NCBI GenBank assembly: GCA_024220525.1
Contig: JAMYWO010000248.1
Location: 15,045 to 39,722 of the forward strand
Direction: 5' to 3'
From: Cochliopodium minus
Lineage: Eukaryota; Discosea; Himatismenida; Cochliopodiidae
DNA: 24,678 bases
The position numbers were made by a program, and so were the translations under genes. Positions within the stretch are counted from its first letter, which is position 1. The number at the start of each line of letters is the position of its first letter. The notes under the pieces are model-generated. The model was not told the DNA's origin and ran no database searches. It saw only the letters and a list, made by a program, of their open reading frames with translations. Shown piece after piece: positions 1 to 11,100 of this stretch.

Positions 1-97
1 TGATCCAAAGTAGCCTGTTTCAATTTGTATTATTTTTATAACGTGTATTATCACTAACAAAACATTATTAATCTTTAATGGTATTGAAATAAAAAAT

Positions 98-146
<49 letters not shown>

Positions 147-740
147 AAATAAAAAATAAAAAATAAAAATATGATAGATAAAATAATGAATATTTTAATT
201 AATAAAAATTGATAAATAATAATAAATAATAAAATAATTCAAAAATAGTCCAAAAAAATAGTTCAAGTAATAAATTTAATGTAATAATAAAAGGATTTTT
301 AATTACCACATTGTTTCCACTCCTTTTCCACTTTTTTAAATTATTTAATCTTTTTTTTTAAAATTTAAAGATGCATATACCTTGCAAAACATGTGTAATC
401 TGGCTCTGATTTATAAAATAGAAATACAAACAAAATTGCAATCAGCTGATATTTGTGTTAATTTAGGTGAATTGAAAAAAAATTTATATTTTTATTTTTC
501 CTTACCGCAATCAATATGAAAAAGAAGATGATTATGATTATATACTTTGATGAACTCGATTTATCTTGTCTATTATTTAATAATGGCGCTGACTTTTATT
601 TTTCGATATATTGAGAAAATTAAAAGGAAATTTATTTTTTTTATCAGGCAAATGAGTAAATTAGGTTATTGAATAACTGGATCTTAGAAAGAAAATTTTC
701 TTACATCTATTTCATCTTCCAGGTTCATTTTTTTTTTCAT
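1..740 (-). CDS. Predicted type II membrane-anchored protein, 5' part only (runs off left edge)
   Basis: This is a spliced model on the minus strand. The ATG is at 740-738, directly preceded by an in-frame TAA (743-741). Exons are 740-705, 592-506, 405-381, 330-307 and 14-1, joined by GT-AG introns that keep one frame throughout. The product begins MKKKMNLEDEID, then a short Ser/Asn-rich stretch, then a very hydrophobic segment (about residues 29-41, KYIIIIIFFFILIA), then a hydrophilic part ending at the window edge with ...CGYFGS. A single hydrophobic segment about 30 residues from the start suggests a signal anchor with the C-terminus in the lumen or outside. I do not recognise the family, because too little of the downstream domain is present. 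Three internal exons are only 24-36 nt long, as in the neighbouring gene. The model rests on splice signals and frame only, so single junctions may be wrong. Confidence 0.5.
88..170. repeat. (AAAAAT)n / (AAAAT)n simple repeat
   Basis: The stretch is a run of AAAAAT and AAAAT units. In the model above it lies inside the last intron before the left edge (between 306 and 15). No coding signal is seen in it. Confidence 0.9.
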
Positions 741-1160
741 TTAAAATATTTTGCTTTGAATTTTCTGAATGGATAAACATTTGAATTGAAATCTCTTTTT
801 GCAAACTTCATCAAAAAAAAAAATATAAAATTTAAAAGTTTGATACCAAGAGATTATCAACATGAAATCATTAATTTAGAAAAAATTTTCAGATTCTTTT
901 TAACTTTTGTTTAAAATGTTAATAAGTGAAAAAATTTGGAATAAATTGAGTTTTACAAAGAAAATTTTAGTTCTTAGGTTTACATCACAGGAGACAAATT
1001 TGGTATTGTAATTTTTTGTTAGTAATTTTTTGAATACAAATTTTTTATGTATTTGAAATTTTTTTCATTTTTTTAAATATTTTTTTCATTTTTTTAAAAA
1101 TTTATTTTTTTTTAAAGTAGTCAATGTGATATTTTATTTATTAGAATCGAGACATGAGGA
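741..1160. other. AT-rich spacer between two tandem minus-strand genes
   Basis: About 420 bases of A/T-rich sequence lie between the stop of the signal-peptide gene (1161) and the start of the membrane-anchored gene (740). It presumably holds the terminator of the first and the promoter of the second. I find no RNA gene and no convincing exon. A short open stretch around 780-815 on the minus strand could not be joined to either gene. Confidence 0.5.
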
Positions 1161-2663
1161 TTATGAAACCCAAGTAAAATAAACAGAAGAGTTGGAAGAA
1201 ATATAAGGAGTGCAGTTACAGTGATCATTAAATTTTTTAGCAACCCAATTTGGAGCGATTGGTTTTCCTTCAACTAATCAGAAAAAGAATTTTTAAAAAA
1301 AATAATTATTAAATTAAAAAAAAATGTGAAAATAATAATAATTAAAAAAAATATCAAGCAAAAAATAAAAAAAAAGGTTACCTTCTATCTTGATGTCTGT
1401 CCAAACAATTTTGTTGTCTCTTGGGTATTGTCCACAAACAAAAGGTCTATGTTCAACAACAAAAAAAACTTTAATGAAAAGAAAAATGATTAATTTAAAA
1501 ATAAAAATTTATTTTTTAAAAGAAATTTTTTTAGTACCTTGGGAAGCGGTTTTATTATCATTAATTGCAGCATTTGTTCTATCAATTAATAATTTTATTT
1601 TTAAGGTTTATTTTATTTTTGTGTTTACGTGATTGACCATCCATCATTCAAACTAGTGATGTACATATTGTATGAATTATTGCTTGGAACATAGGTGATA
1701 GATGCTAAACAGAAAATTTTTTTAATTTTAACTTGTAAAATAAAATCTTTAAAAAAAAAAAATATCACCAAAGATTTCTAAATAAAAAACATTAAAAATA
1801 TTAGAAACATTAAATTTTGGAAAAAATAATTTTTTTTTTTTTACTATCTCCTGGTTGAACAGTATGAGCTGGAGATTGATAATCGTATCCGTTGGCCCAA
1901 TAAAAATATCTTAAATTATTTAAGTTGTTTAAAATTTTCAAAATTTTAAATTGAAGGGAGAAGTCATTACTCATTAAAAATGTTCCATTGATTTCCTTCC
2001 TAATTTAATCTTTTATTTAATACAAATAATAATTTTAATTTTTTTTTTTACCCATTTGAGAATTGGTTGTATCAATTGCTTTTTGATCAAAATAAAATAT
2101 TCGATTATTATTTTTCTCTGAAATAAAATTAATGTTTTTACCAATGCAGGATCAGGTTCGACCTAAATCAAAGATTATTTGCTTTTCTATTCAAAATTTT
2201 ATTCAAAGATATTCTTACCCCAAACCTATTTATTTCATTTATTTAATTATAAAATCAGAATTTTCTTTGTAATTTTACCAAAAGGCTGATCAAACAAAAA
2301 TTAATGTGTTTAATTTGAAATAATAAGGAAACATTCACCTGGATCTATTCATAAAACAAAGTAAGACATTAAAATATTTATTGATGATATTTCTTACATG
2401 CTCCATTTTCCTTTTATAATTAAAAGAATGATGATCCAATTCAAAAAAGTTTTGTATTTACCTTTGGTCTATCAGGTACAGTTGTATTTGCTGAAACATA
2501 TGTAATTAATTTCCCAGGATTTGATTGAGTGTATGCCAACCATCTTTAGGGATTCATTAATATTAAGAATTTATCGAAAAAAATCAATGATATACGTTGA
2601 TGCAGGATCTTGGCAATAGAATCCAATTAAAAAAATTGAAAGCAAAATCAAAACAATTTTCAT
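1161..2663 (-). CDS. Secreted eqolisin-like (glutamic peptidase G1-type fold) protein, about 15 exons, microexon-rich
   Basis: Spliced minus-strand gene of about 216 residues. Exons: 2663-2596, 2543-2462, 2410-2398 (13 nt), 2344-2339 (6 nt, optional because it keeps phase), 2285-2279 (7), 2225-2219 (7), 2162-2142 (21), 2078-2052 (27), 1999-1971 (29), 1909-1845, 1777-1769 (9), 1704-1629, 1578-1538, 1468-1382, 1273-1161 (TAA). All introns are GT-AG and the frame closes exactly. The N-terminus MKIVLILLSIFLIGFYC is a clear signal peptide. Ordered segments are TWLAYT, FWFGVEPDPAL, LIQPILKW, IFNEYFYW, PGDKIFASITYVPSNNSYNM, VFFVVEHRP and KIVWTDI. As I recall the family, this order resembles fungal eqolisins (LQTG, YEWYP, AGD, WIVED, VTFT). 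Gln in LIQPIL and Glu in FVVEH would match the catalytic Gln/Glu pair. Cys in FVCGQYP and CNC near the end suggest disulfides. Secretion is well supported; peptidase activity is inference. Confidence 0.72.
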
Positions 2664-3033
2664 TTTTATTTTATAATTCTTTTTAGAAAAATTCCTCCAA
2701 CTTTCAAAGAAAAAAGTTCATTTTGGAATCCATTTGATTAGCAAACAAAATATTTTTTTTCAAAATCTTTTTCAATTAGTTTCTAATTTAATCTTTTAAT
2801 TTGGAAAGAAAGTAATCACCATAAAAGATTGATCTGTAGGTTGTATAAAACTTAAATTTTTTTTAGAAAATATTTTCAAAATTATAATTTTCTTGGTATA
2901 TAAAAATATTATTGGAAAAAAAATATATAAAAAAAAATTGTGTTTCAATAAATCACACATTGCAAAATTATAAAAATATAATTTCAGGAGGATAATTTTT
3001 ATAGAAGAGAATAAGATTTAAACATTCGATCAG
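2664..3033. promoter_or_regulatory. Divergent intergenic region (secreted protein gene / PP2C gene)
   Basis: The 370 bases between two divergent start codons must hold both promoters. They are AT-rich with TATA-like stretches (for example around 2898 and 2925), which in this base composition carry little weight. No RNA gene or further exon is apparent. Confidence 0.45.
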
Positions 3034-6000
3034 ATGAGGAAAAATTCAAAATCAAATAATTTCGATCCTCCATATAACAAGAAAAAGACAACAACGAAAA
3101 AGAAGAATAAATTAACATTCACACCTTTGATAGCAGAGGATAAAGTGGATGATAAAAAGAAAGATAATAAGAGGAAAAGATCTTCTCCAACAAAAAGAAA
3201 AAATCCACCAAGAAATGGAAGATCAAAAAAAGAGATATCATCAGATGAAGAGGATGATTATATCTCAATAGAAGAGGATGTGGAACTTGAGTCGAAAAAT
3301 AAAAAAATTTCAACGAATAAAAGTACTGAAAATAAAATAACTGACAAAAATAATAGTAAAGAGAAAGATAAAAAGAATTTGAAGGAGGGGAATGGAGCAT
3401 TGAGCAATAATAAAAATAAAGATGTAAATAATAAAATGAATGGAGTGAATAAAACAACGAATATCAATAATGACAACACAGATAGCAATAATATCAAGAA
3501 TCATAAACAAAATGTACAAAATGTACAAAGTATAAATTATTTATCTTGCATAGAATGTAAAGAGAAAATATCATTGGAGAAAATAGGGATAATGAAGGAA
3601 ATCTCGAATGAAATTGCAAAACATATCACATTCAAATGTGATCAATGCAGAAACAAAACAGCAACAATACAAGTAAAGGATGTTGTTCAAGAAACAGCAA
3701 CCGCACCTAGAAAGCCTTCAGAAAAAATTTTGCCTGAAAAAAAGATTGAAAATCCAAACGAAAAAACTGTTCCTGAAAAGAAACGAGGGAGATCAAAAGA
3801 TAAAAAACAAACAGATGGTAATTTTTTTTTCTTTTCTTTAAAACTTTAATAGTTTCTACAAATTATGATTTATGAAGTACATTTAAACTTTACTTTAATT
3901 TTTCAAATTAAGTTAATAATGTTATTCTTTAAAAGAAAAAGATGAAGTTCTAAAAAAGGAATTAGCAAAGAAAAAGACTCCTACCAAGAAAACACCTGAA
4001 CCTAAAAAAATTGTTGAAAAAAAACCGATCAAAGAAAAGGAAAAGGAGAAAGAAAAAGAAAACAAAGAGAAGGAAAAAGAGAAAGAGAAAGAAAAAAATG
4101 AAAATGAAAAAGAAAAAGAAAAAAAGGAAAATGAAAAGGTGAAGAAACCTGCCAAAGAAATAGCCAAAGCTGAGAAAAAAACGCTGAAAGAAAAAGAAGC
4201 TGTGAAGAAAAAAACACCAGAGAAAAAAACTCCCGCCAAAAAAACACAAGAGAAAAAACCAACAGAAGAAAAAGTCGAGGAGAAGAAACAACCAGCCACA
4301 GAAAAGAAAAAAGAAAAAGAAAAGTCTCCTCAGCTTAAAAAGTCTCCTGAAATACCCACCAAGAAATTGCCCGGTCAGTTCATAGACGATGTAATTGATA
4401 TTGTAGGTGACGAAGATAAAGAAGATATTGAAGAGAAGCAACCAAAAGATTTGCTGTCTTCTTTCACAATCAACAATGGAGATACTTCTAAGACACATTT
4501 CATTTCGGAGTCCAAATTTAAGAAGATCAACAAAGAAAATGTCTCCAAAATGAAGAAGACAAACTCTTTGTTTGATTTCACTTGTGATTCTAAGACTACC
4601 ATGGGTGACAGACAAGAGAATCAAGACTTTACTATTTACTCTCAAAATTCCCAAGATCCTTTCGTTTGTTTTGGTGTACTTGATGGTCACGGAATTGGTA
4701 AAAAAGCATTTAAATAAAATATTTCATTATTTTAGAACATGAATTAGTTATTATTTTAAAATGTGAATTTTTATTTTTTATTTTTTTTATTTTTCTTTAT
4801 TTATAAATATTTTTATTTTTCTATATTTTTATTATTATTTTAAAATGTTCATGTTTTTCTTTCATTTTATTTTTATTTTTAAAGGTGGTTTACAAGCAGC
4901 TAGCAATTGTACAGATATCATTCTATCCAAAGTTTGCGAGGCATTTTTAAATTCTAAAATAGATGATGAAGATATCATTATGGTAAAAAAAAACAAAATA
5001 ACCAAAAAATAAAATTTAAAATTAAAACTTATTTTAAATTATTAATAACTTAATTTCTTTCATTTACAATAAATTTTTTAAAGGAAAACATAAAAAAAGC
5101 GTTTGCAGAGACTCAAATAGATCTCTTGAAGGTCCTTTCCAAAATGCCAGAAGAATGCGGAACAACCGCACTGCTAATGGTGATGTCGGGCGACCTGCTC
5201 ATCACCTGCAACGTCGGAGATTGCCGAGCGCTTATCTTCCGAAAGAGCGAGGAAAAGGGTTCCAAGTCATTAGATTGTTTCGAACTTTCTAACGATCATT
5301 CTCTTGATAGAGAAGATGAAGTGGAGCGTATTACTTCTACTACTGAGGGACAGGTTGTGGAGGGTTCTTCGGGCGATTGGAGGCTCATTCCTTCTTCTGC
5401 TGCTTACGAGTTGAGCATCGTGAAGGCCAAGAAGCTTGCTTTGGGCATGTCTAGGTCTTTTGGGCATGTCATCCTTTCTAAATTTGGTGCCATTTGTGAA
5501 CCTGAATTTACTGTTCATCAAATTAAAGATGGTGATATGTTGGTAAAAAAAAAATGTCTTTATTCATTATTTTTTAATTTTTTTTATAATTTTTTTTTTA
5601 ATTTTTCTTTATAAATTTTTTTTTTTAATTTTTTTTTTTAATTTTTTTAATTTTATATTTTTTTTTTTTCATTGAATGCTCACGAAACCATTTTCTAATT
5701 TTTATATATAATTTTTAATTTTTATTTGATCTTTTAATTTTCTTAAATTTATTATTTATTTTTTTTTCATTTAAGGTTGCTGCTACGGACGGAGTTTGGG
5801 GTATTTTGGAAAATGACGAAGTGGGACACATTGTGGATGTTTACAGAAGCAACCCTTCTTCCATCGCAAGCAGAATCGTAAGCACTGTGAAGCAAAGATG
5901 TTTAAAAGATGACACCACATGCGATAACACCACCTGTTTGGTCACTCATTTCACCGAAAAAAACAAAATCACTCCCAAAAAATCAACTCCGAACAACAAA

Positions 6001-6255
6001 ACAACACCAAATAATAACAACAACGTCAAAATAAACGATGAAAAAAAAATCATCAACGAAAAAAATAATTCCGCAATTAAGCCTAAAGTCCCTGAAAAGA
6101 CTTTCAATGAAAAAAAAGAATCTTCTACTAGACGATCCACTCGTTCTTCTAAAGATACCAAGGCCAACTTTTTTGTCATCGAGGATGATGACGAAGATGA
6201 GGAGAGTTTTAAGGGTGTGGATGACGAAGAGGATGATGATTATTCTGATGATTAA
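3034..6255 (+). CDS. PP2C-family (PPM) Ser/Thr protein phosphatase with long basic N-terminal region
   Basis: Five exons: 3034-3817, 3936-4697, 4885-4982, 5084-5542, 5776-6255 (TAA); phases match and the product is 860 aa. The metal-dependent PP2C domain spans about 475-760. Motif 1 is GDRQENQD (D486-D492), followed by DGHG (511-514), GTTALLMV, NVGDCRALIF, LGMSRSFG, ATDGVWG (D706 G707) and DTTCDNTT (D751 N752). The acidic residues that bind the two Mg/Mn ions are therefore present. Residues 1-470 are low complexity: Lys/Asn/Glu-rich, then KTPAKKT-like repeats resembling linker-histone tails. They contain a Cys4 cluster, C172-x2-C175-x26-C202-x2-C205, that may bind zinc. The tail (about 830-860) is strongly acidic. 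The basic and acidic ends suggest a nuclear or chromatin-associated enzyme (inference). Exon 4 is clearly richer in G+C than the rest. The gene converges on the small Hsp gene, 205 bases between stops. Confidence 0.9.
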
Positions 6256-6460
6256 AAAAAAAAAATTTCATTTTTTTTTTTTAACACATTTTTCCAGTTA
6301 AATATAAAAAGTTTTTTTTAATTAATTTTTATTAATCTTTTATTCAAAATTAAAATATTTTTTTTTAATTTATTTTTCTTTTTTATTTAATTGAATCTTC
6401 TTTCTATTCAATATTTATTATATATCCCTACTTTCACTAACCAACTTAAAATGTGATTTT

Positions 6461-7597
6461 CTATTTCACAGAATCTTCTTTCTTTTCCCTTTTTTCTACT
6501 GTTATTTCCAAAACTCCTTCTGAGAATTTTGCTTTGATAGTAGATGGGTCTGCATTTTCAGGTAAACGAAAAGCTCTCGTCTTTTTTTCTTTTATCAAAA
6601 GAAAATTTTATTATTATTTTTTTATTTTTGTTTTATTTATTTTATATATTAATAGATTGACTAATTTACCATATTTTCTTTCGAATCTTTGAAAAACAGA
6701 ATCTTTGAAACCTCCGTGCTCCCATTGTAATCTTTCCTTGAACCATTTGAGTCTTTCTCTAAAACCCCTATGAACATCTTCCTCGCCTCTGAATCCTTCG
6801 AAAGATCCACCATACTCTCTAATACCACGACCTTCATAACCTTGTCCGCAATCCTTATCTCCTCTAAAATAAGACCATTCATCTCTAGGTCCCCCTTTTC
6901 CTTCATCTCCTCTTCTGGATCCTCCAAACCATCCTTCCTTCCCTCTTAGTTCTCTTTCTCCGCCAATTTCATTTCTTTGCCCTTCTCCGTGTTCTCCCCT
7001 TCTATATCCTCTGAACCCTTCATTCCCTCTTTGTTCTCCTTCATTCCCTCTTTGTCCACTTCTGTATCCCCCATAAGCATGTCTTTCATCTCCTTTCTCT
7101 TCCCCTCTTTGAGACTTGTGATCCCTTCTATGTTGATCCCTCCCTTCCTCATCTATCTTCCCTCCATCTTCTCTTCTATTTTCTTTCTCGCTTCCTCCAT
7201 TTATTTCGTTTGATCCTTCAATTCTCACAAATCCATTTTCATACTGTGTAAAAGCAAAAAATACAAATTTAAATTTCCTCTTTCAAAAATTACCAAATCA
7301 AAATTTAATTTTTTTTTTTACCTTAATTTGAAGATCCTCTTTTTCCAATCCTTTAACTTCTATCTTGATTTGAAAACTTTTCTCCTTTTCCTCAATGTTT
7401 ACCCCACCTCTCCAATTTTCCCACATCTTTCTAGGATTGAATTGGTGGAAGTGATGCTGATGTGGATTGAAATGTTGATAGTGATATGGTTGATGATGGT
7501 GATTCCCACGAAACAATTCACTTATATCTGGTTTTAATGGAGACCATGGACCACAAATTTTTCCGTTGAAATTTTTTCCCAATTTGCTAAATTTCAT
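6461..7597 (-). CDS. Small heat-shock protein (Hsp20/alpha-crystallin) with large RGE-rich insert inside the domain
   Basis: Three exons: 7597-7322, 7243-6670, 6588-6461 (TAG); phases 0 and 1 match; product 325 aa. Residues 1-63 have a His-rich stretch (about 33-51). The alpha-crystallin domain starts at about 64: GVNIEEKEKSFQIKIEVKG, then KEDLQIK, then across intron 1 YENGFVRIEG. It resumes at about 275 with FQRFERKYEKKTRAFRLPEN, DPSTIKAKF and the hallmark GVLEI (308-312), ending shortly after with a Lys/Glu-rich tail that lacks an obvious I-x-I/V motif. Between the halves lies an insert of about 165 residues rich in Arg, Gly and Glu (units such as QRGNEG, YRRGEH, GSRRGDEG), probably disordered. 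It sits in the loop that carries beta6 in ordinary small Hsps. The insert is continuous coding sequence with no better splice. Normal function would be ATP-independent holding of unfolded proteins. Confidence 0.9.
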
Positions 7598-8161
7598 TTT
7601 TTACTTTGTTTTTTGTTTTTTTTTTTACTTTTTTTTTTATTATTTCATTTTTTTTTTTTTTTTGAAATGTTTTTTTTTCTTAACTAGTTGATTCATCTTT
7701 CCAACCAAAATTTGTTAATTTTTTCTATTTTCTATTTTTATTTCAAAAGCGGGAACATTCAAAAAGATCCCTCTTCTTAAAAACTCTCCTCAAAAAAATA
7801 AAATAGCCTCATTAAGCCAAATACAATTAAACCAAACATTTTTGAAAGAATATTAAAAAAAATTTGAAATTTAAAATTAAAAAAATAAAAACTCTCATTT
7901 TCTTTAAAGATTTTCTTTCAGGATGAAAGTATCAAGTGATCATTCAATCTTAAAAAGGAATGGATTTTAAGGAATTTAAAATTCTCATAGTAACTTTATT
8001 GATGATTTAAGATTTAAAATCTAATATCTAATTCAATAATATTATTAATTTTGACAAATGGCGATGTGTGGTATTTATAATTATTCGTATGTCGAAAAAA
8101 AAAAATAAAAAAAATAGATAGGCGTTTTGATTTTTGTTTGATAAACAAAAAGAATTATCAT
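7598..8161. promoter_or_regulatory. Divergent intergenic region (small Hsp gene / CH coiled-coil gene)
   Basis: The 564 bases separate the divergent starts at 7597 (minus) and 8162 (plus). They are AT-rich and contain no ORF or RNA gene that I can support. The only motif I single out is a heat-shock-element-like site at 7751-7762, listed separately. Confidence 0.5.
7751..7762. promoter_or_regulatory. Possible heat-shock element (inverted GAA/TTC pair)
   Basis: GGGAACATTC holds one GAA-nn-TTC pair, the core of the HSF binding site, about 155 bases upstream of the small Hsp start. Only two of the usual three units are perfect; the next in-phase triplet is AAA instead of GAA. Such a short site can arise by chance, so the placement upstream of a heat-shock gene is the main argument. 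Confidence 0.3.
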
Positions 8162-11100
8162 ATGCAAAATAATCTCAAGATTAAAAAGAATAGTTCTTCT
8201 GGGCAATTGAATTTGTTATCTTGGATAGTATGAACTTGATATAATATTTTATTTAAATTCAAATTTTTTATTTTGTCTCCAACACTTCTATTACAGCAAA
8301 ATATAACCATCGAATATGGATTGAAAGTTGACAATTTTACTACATGTTGGAAAGATGGAAGAGCAATTTGTGCGGTGGTACATTATTTCTTTCCAGATGA
8401 AATCGATTTGAACAATGGTAAACCCATTGATCAATATCTACCTTCAAAATTTTAATATGATCTGAATATCCGTTAATTATAAAATTTATTATTTTTTTTT
8501 CTTTATTCAAACAAAATATCACCACAAGCGATATAAATAAGAAATCAAACCTTCCACATATTCTTTATACTTTTTAAAAATCATTTTGAGTTCACATATT
8601 TCTCCATTATTATTATAGTGATGGTAGATACGAAAGAACAAAAATTAGAAAATTTGAAGATGGGATTTGATTTGGCAGAAAAACATGGAGTAACCAATTT
8701 GATCGATCCAGAAGATATAGAATATGCAGATAAAAATACAATCATGACATATCTGGCAACAGTGTATCACGCATTCAAATCACTCAACAAAGGAATTCCA
8801 AAAGAAAAAAACAAAAAGAAATTTCTTTTCGAAAGAGTAAAACAAAGAAACGATACATCAAGCCCTAACATCGACAAAAAACAAGTCATAGAAGAAACTA
8901 CTTCAAGTCCAAAGACAATAAGCAAATCTCCCGTTTCTCCTACAAATTTATCTAGCCCTACAACAAAAGTATCAAGTCCAAAGAAAACACCAAACCCAAG
9001 TCCAAAAAACAAAATCTCAAATGCCAAAACTTCTAATCCAAACAAAACTCCCAACAAAACTCCCAACAAAAATTCTTCTAATAATTTAGAGGAAGAAAAA
9101 GTTGAAAAAGAAAAAGTAGAAAAACAATCAGAGAAAGAAAATGAAAGAAAAGACAAGGAAACAATTGAGAATTTACAAAGGGAAATCGAGAGGCTTATGG
9201 TTAATCTCGAAAAAGAAAAGCAAGAGAAACAAAAGCTGGAACAAGAGAGGAAGGAGAATGAAGAAGTATTGGAGAAAACTTCAACTGTTTTTTCTTCAAA
9301 ATCAAATGAAGATACCACAAATGATGTAAGTTTTTATTTTTTTTTGAAATTTCTTAATTTAATTTCAATAAAGAATGAAATCCCAAATGACATTAAAGTA
9401 AGGGTAAAAAAGTTTAAAAAATTAAAAAAAAAAGTTTTAAATTTAATTAATTTAATGAAAGAGAGTAAGAATAAACAGTGATCTTCCTTTTGAAGTCACA
9501 AACCTAAAGAAGAAACATAACTCGGTGAAAGAAAGCAGAGAGAAAGTGTTAATACCCAAACAACTTGTGTTAAACAACATACACGTCAAAACCACCAACA
9601 CGGAAGGTGCTCCAAAGACTCTGGAAAAAGGAAATGGGAACAATGAAAAGACTTTAAATCCCAACAATGTTGTTCACATGAGACCAAGATCAGTAGATTT
9701 GAAACCTAAAGTTTTTGAAAATAAAGATTTGATTGATTTGGTCAAAGTTTTGAAGGATTATGAAAATGAAGTTTCCAAACCTGCAAGAGAAAAAGTACAT
9801 GCTTTGTGTGACTTAATTGAGGGAAAGAATGTTGAATCTCTTCCTGATTCTCTTGACCAGATAGAAGCTTTGTTCGTTCCTGTCACTAGAAAAAACAAAA
9901 TTGCAAGTTTAGAGAAGGAGTTGGACGGGAAGGATAACAAATTAAATGAGTTGGATGAAGAGTTGAATGAGAAAAACAAAGAAAACAAACATTTATTTGA
10001 ACAGATAAAAGATAAAAAATCTGAACTTGAGGAGAATAAAAAAGAAAAAGAGAAATTGAATGAAAAACTGGATAATTTGTCGGATGAACTCAAAAAGTTA
10101 AAGCTTGAGGAAGAAGAATGGAAGAAAAGGGATGAAAAGAACTTAAAGGAAATAGAATCTCTCAAAGATCTCAACGAGACGTCAAAGGATCAACACCAAA
10201 AAGAAGATGAAGGAAAAGTAAGCAAAGAGGATCTCCAAAAGGCACTTGATGAAATAGAAAAGCTCAAAAATGATCTTGAAGAATCACAAAAACTAAACAA
10301 TAAAAACGCAAACCTTTTGAAGGCATTAAAACTCAATCTCGCAAAGATCTCCAAGAAAGAACACGAAGCAACACAGAAAGCTTTTGTGCTCGGAAAAGAG
10401 AAAGAAGAGGACCTTAAAAAAATAGAAGATCTCACCAAAAACGAAGAGGATTACAAAAAGAAAATGGTAGATCTCGAAGATAAAAACAGAGAACTCGATG
10501 AATCTAAAATCTCTTTAGAGAAAGAAGTGGGAGATCTCAAACGAAAGTTGGAAAAGTTGGAAAATCTTCTTAAAGAAAACAATGAGTTGAAAGAGAAGCA
10601 AGGTGACGAAGATGAGAAATTGAAGAACAAAGTTGGAGAGAAGGAGGAGGAGATCAGGAGTCTCGTTGAAGAGATCGAGAAGCTGAAAGACGAAAACTTG
10701 GAGAAGGAGGAGGAGATCAAGAAGGCGAAAGATGATGTCTCCAAGATCCTTTCCAACCTCGAGGACATGATCAGCAGAACCAAAAAAAAGCTTGAAACCA
10801 ACATTAGCACTCTCGAAGAAAGCCTACGAAACTACGAGCAGGAAAGAGAGCAGCTTTTGAGGGAAAATGGAAAGTTGAAGGAAGAAAATGATCAACTCAA
10901 AGAAAAGTTGAAAGATGATTTGAAGAACAAGGATCTTGATTTGCAGAAAGCAGAGTCTGAAAAAGAACAACTTAAAAATGATTTCGATAGTTTGAAAGAA
11001 GAGGATGAGAAGCTGGCGAAAGTTCTTCAGGATACTTTGGCTGATTTGGAGAAGATTGAAAAGAAATTTGAAGAAACCAAAAATGAAAAGAAAGAGAAGG

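Noticed and set aside
1390-1632. 80-codon plus-strand open frame
   Set aside because: It overlaps well-supported minus-strand exons of the eqolisin-like gene and spans their introns.
2155-2163. GGTTCGACC, identical to a tRNA T-arm consensus
   Set aside because: No acceptor stem, D-arm or anticodon arm surrounds it, and the site falls inside a minus-strand exon encoding VEPDPAL.
3962-4690. 242-codon minus-strand open frame, Phe-rich
   Set aside because: Antisense shadow of the Lys/Glu-rich second exon of the PP2C gene.
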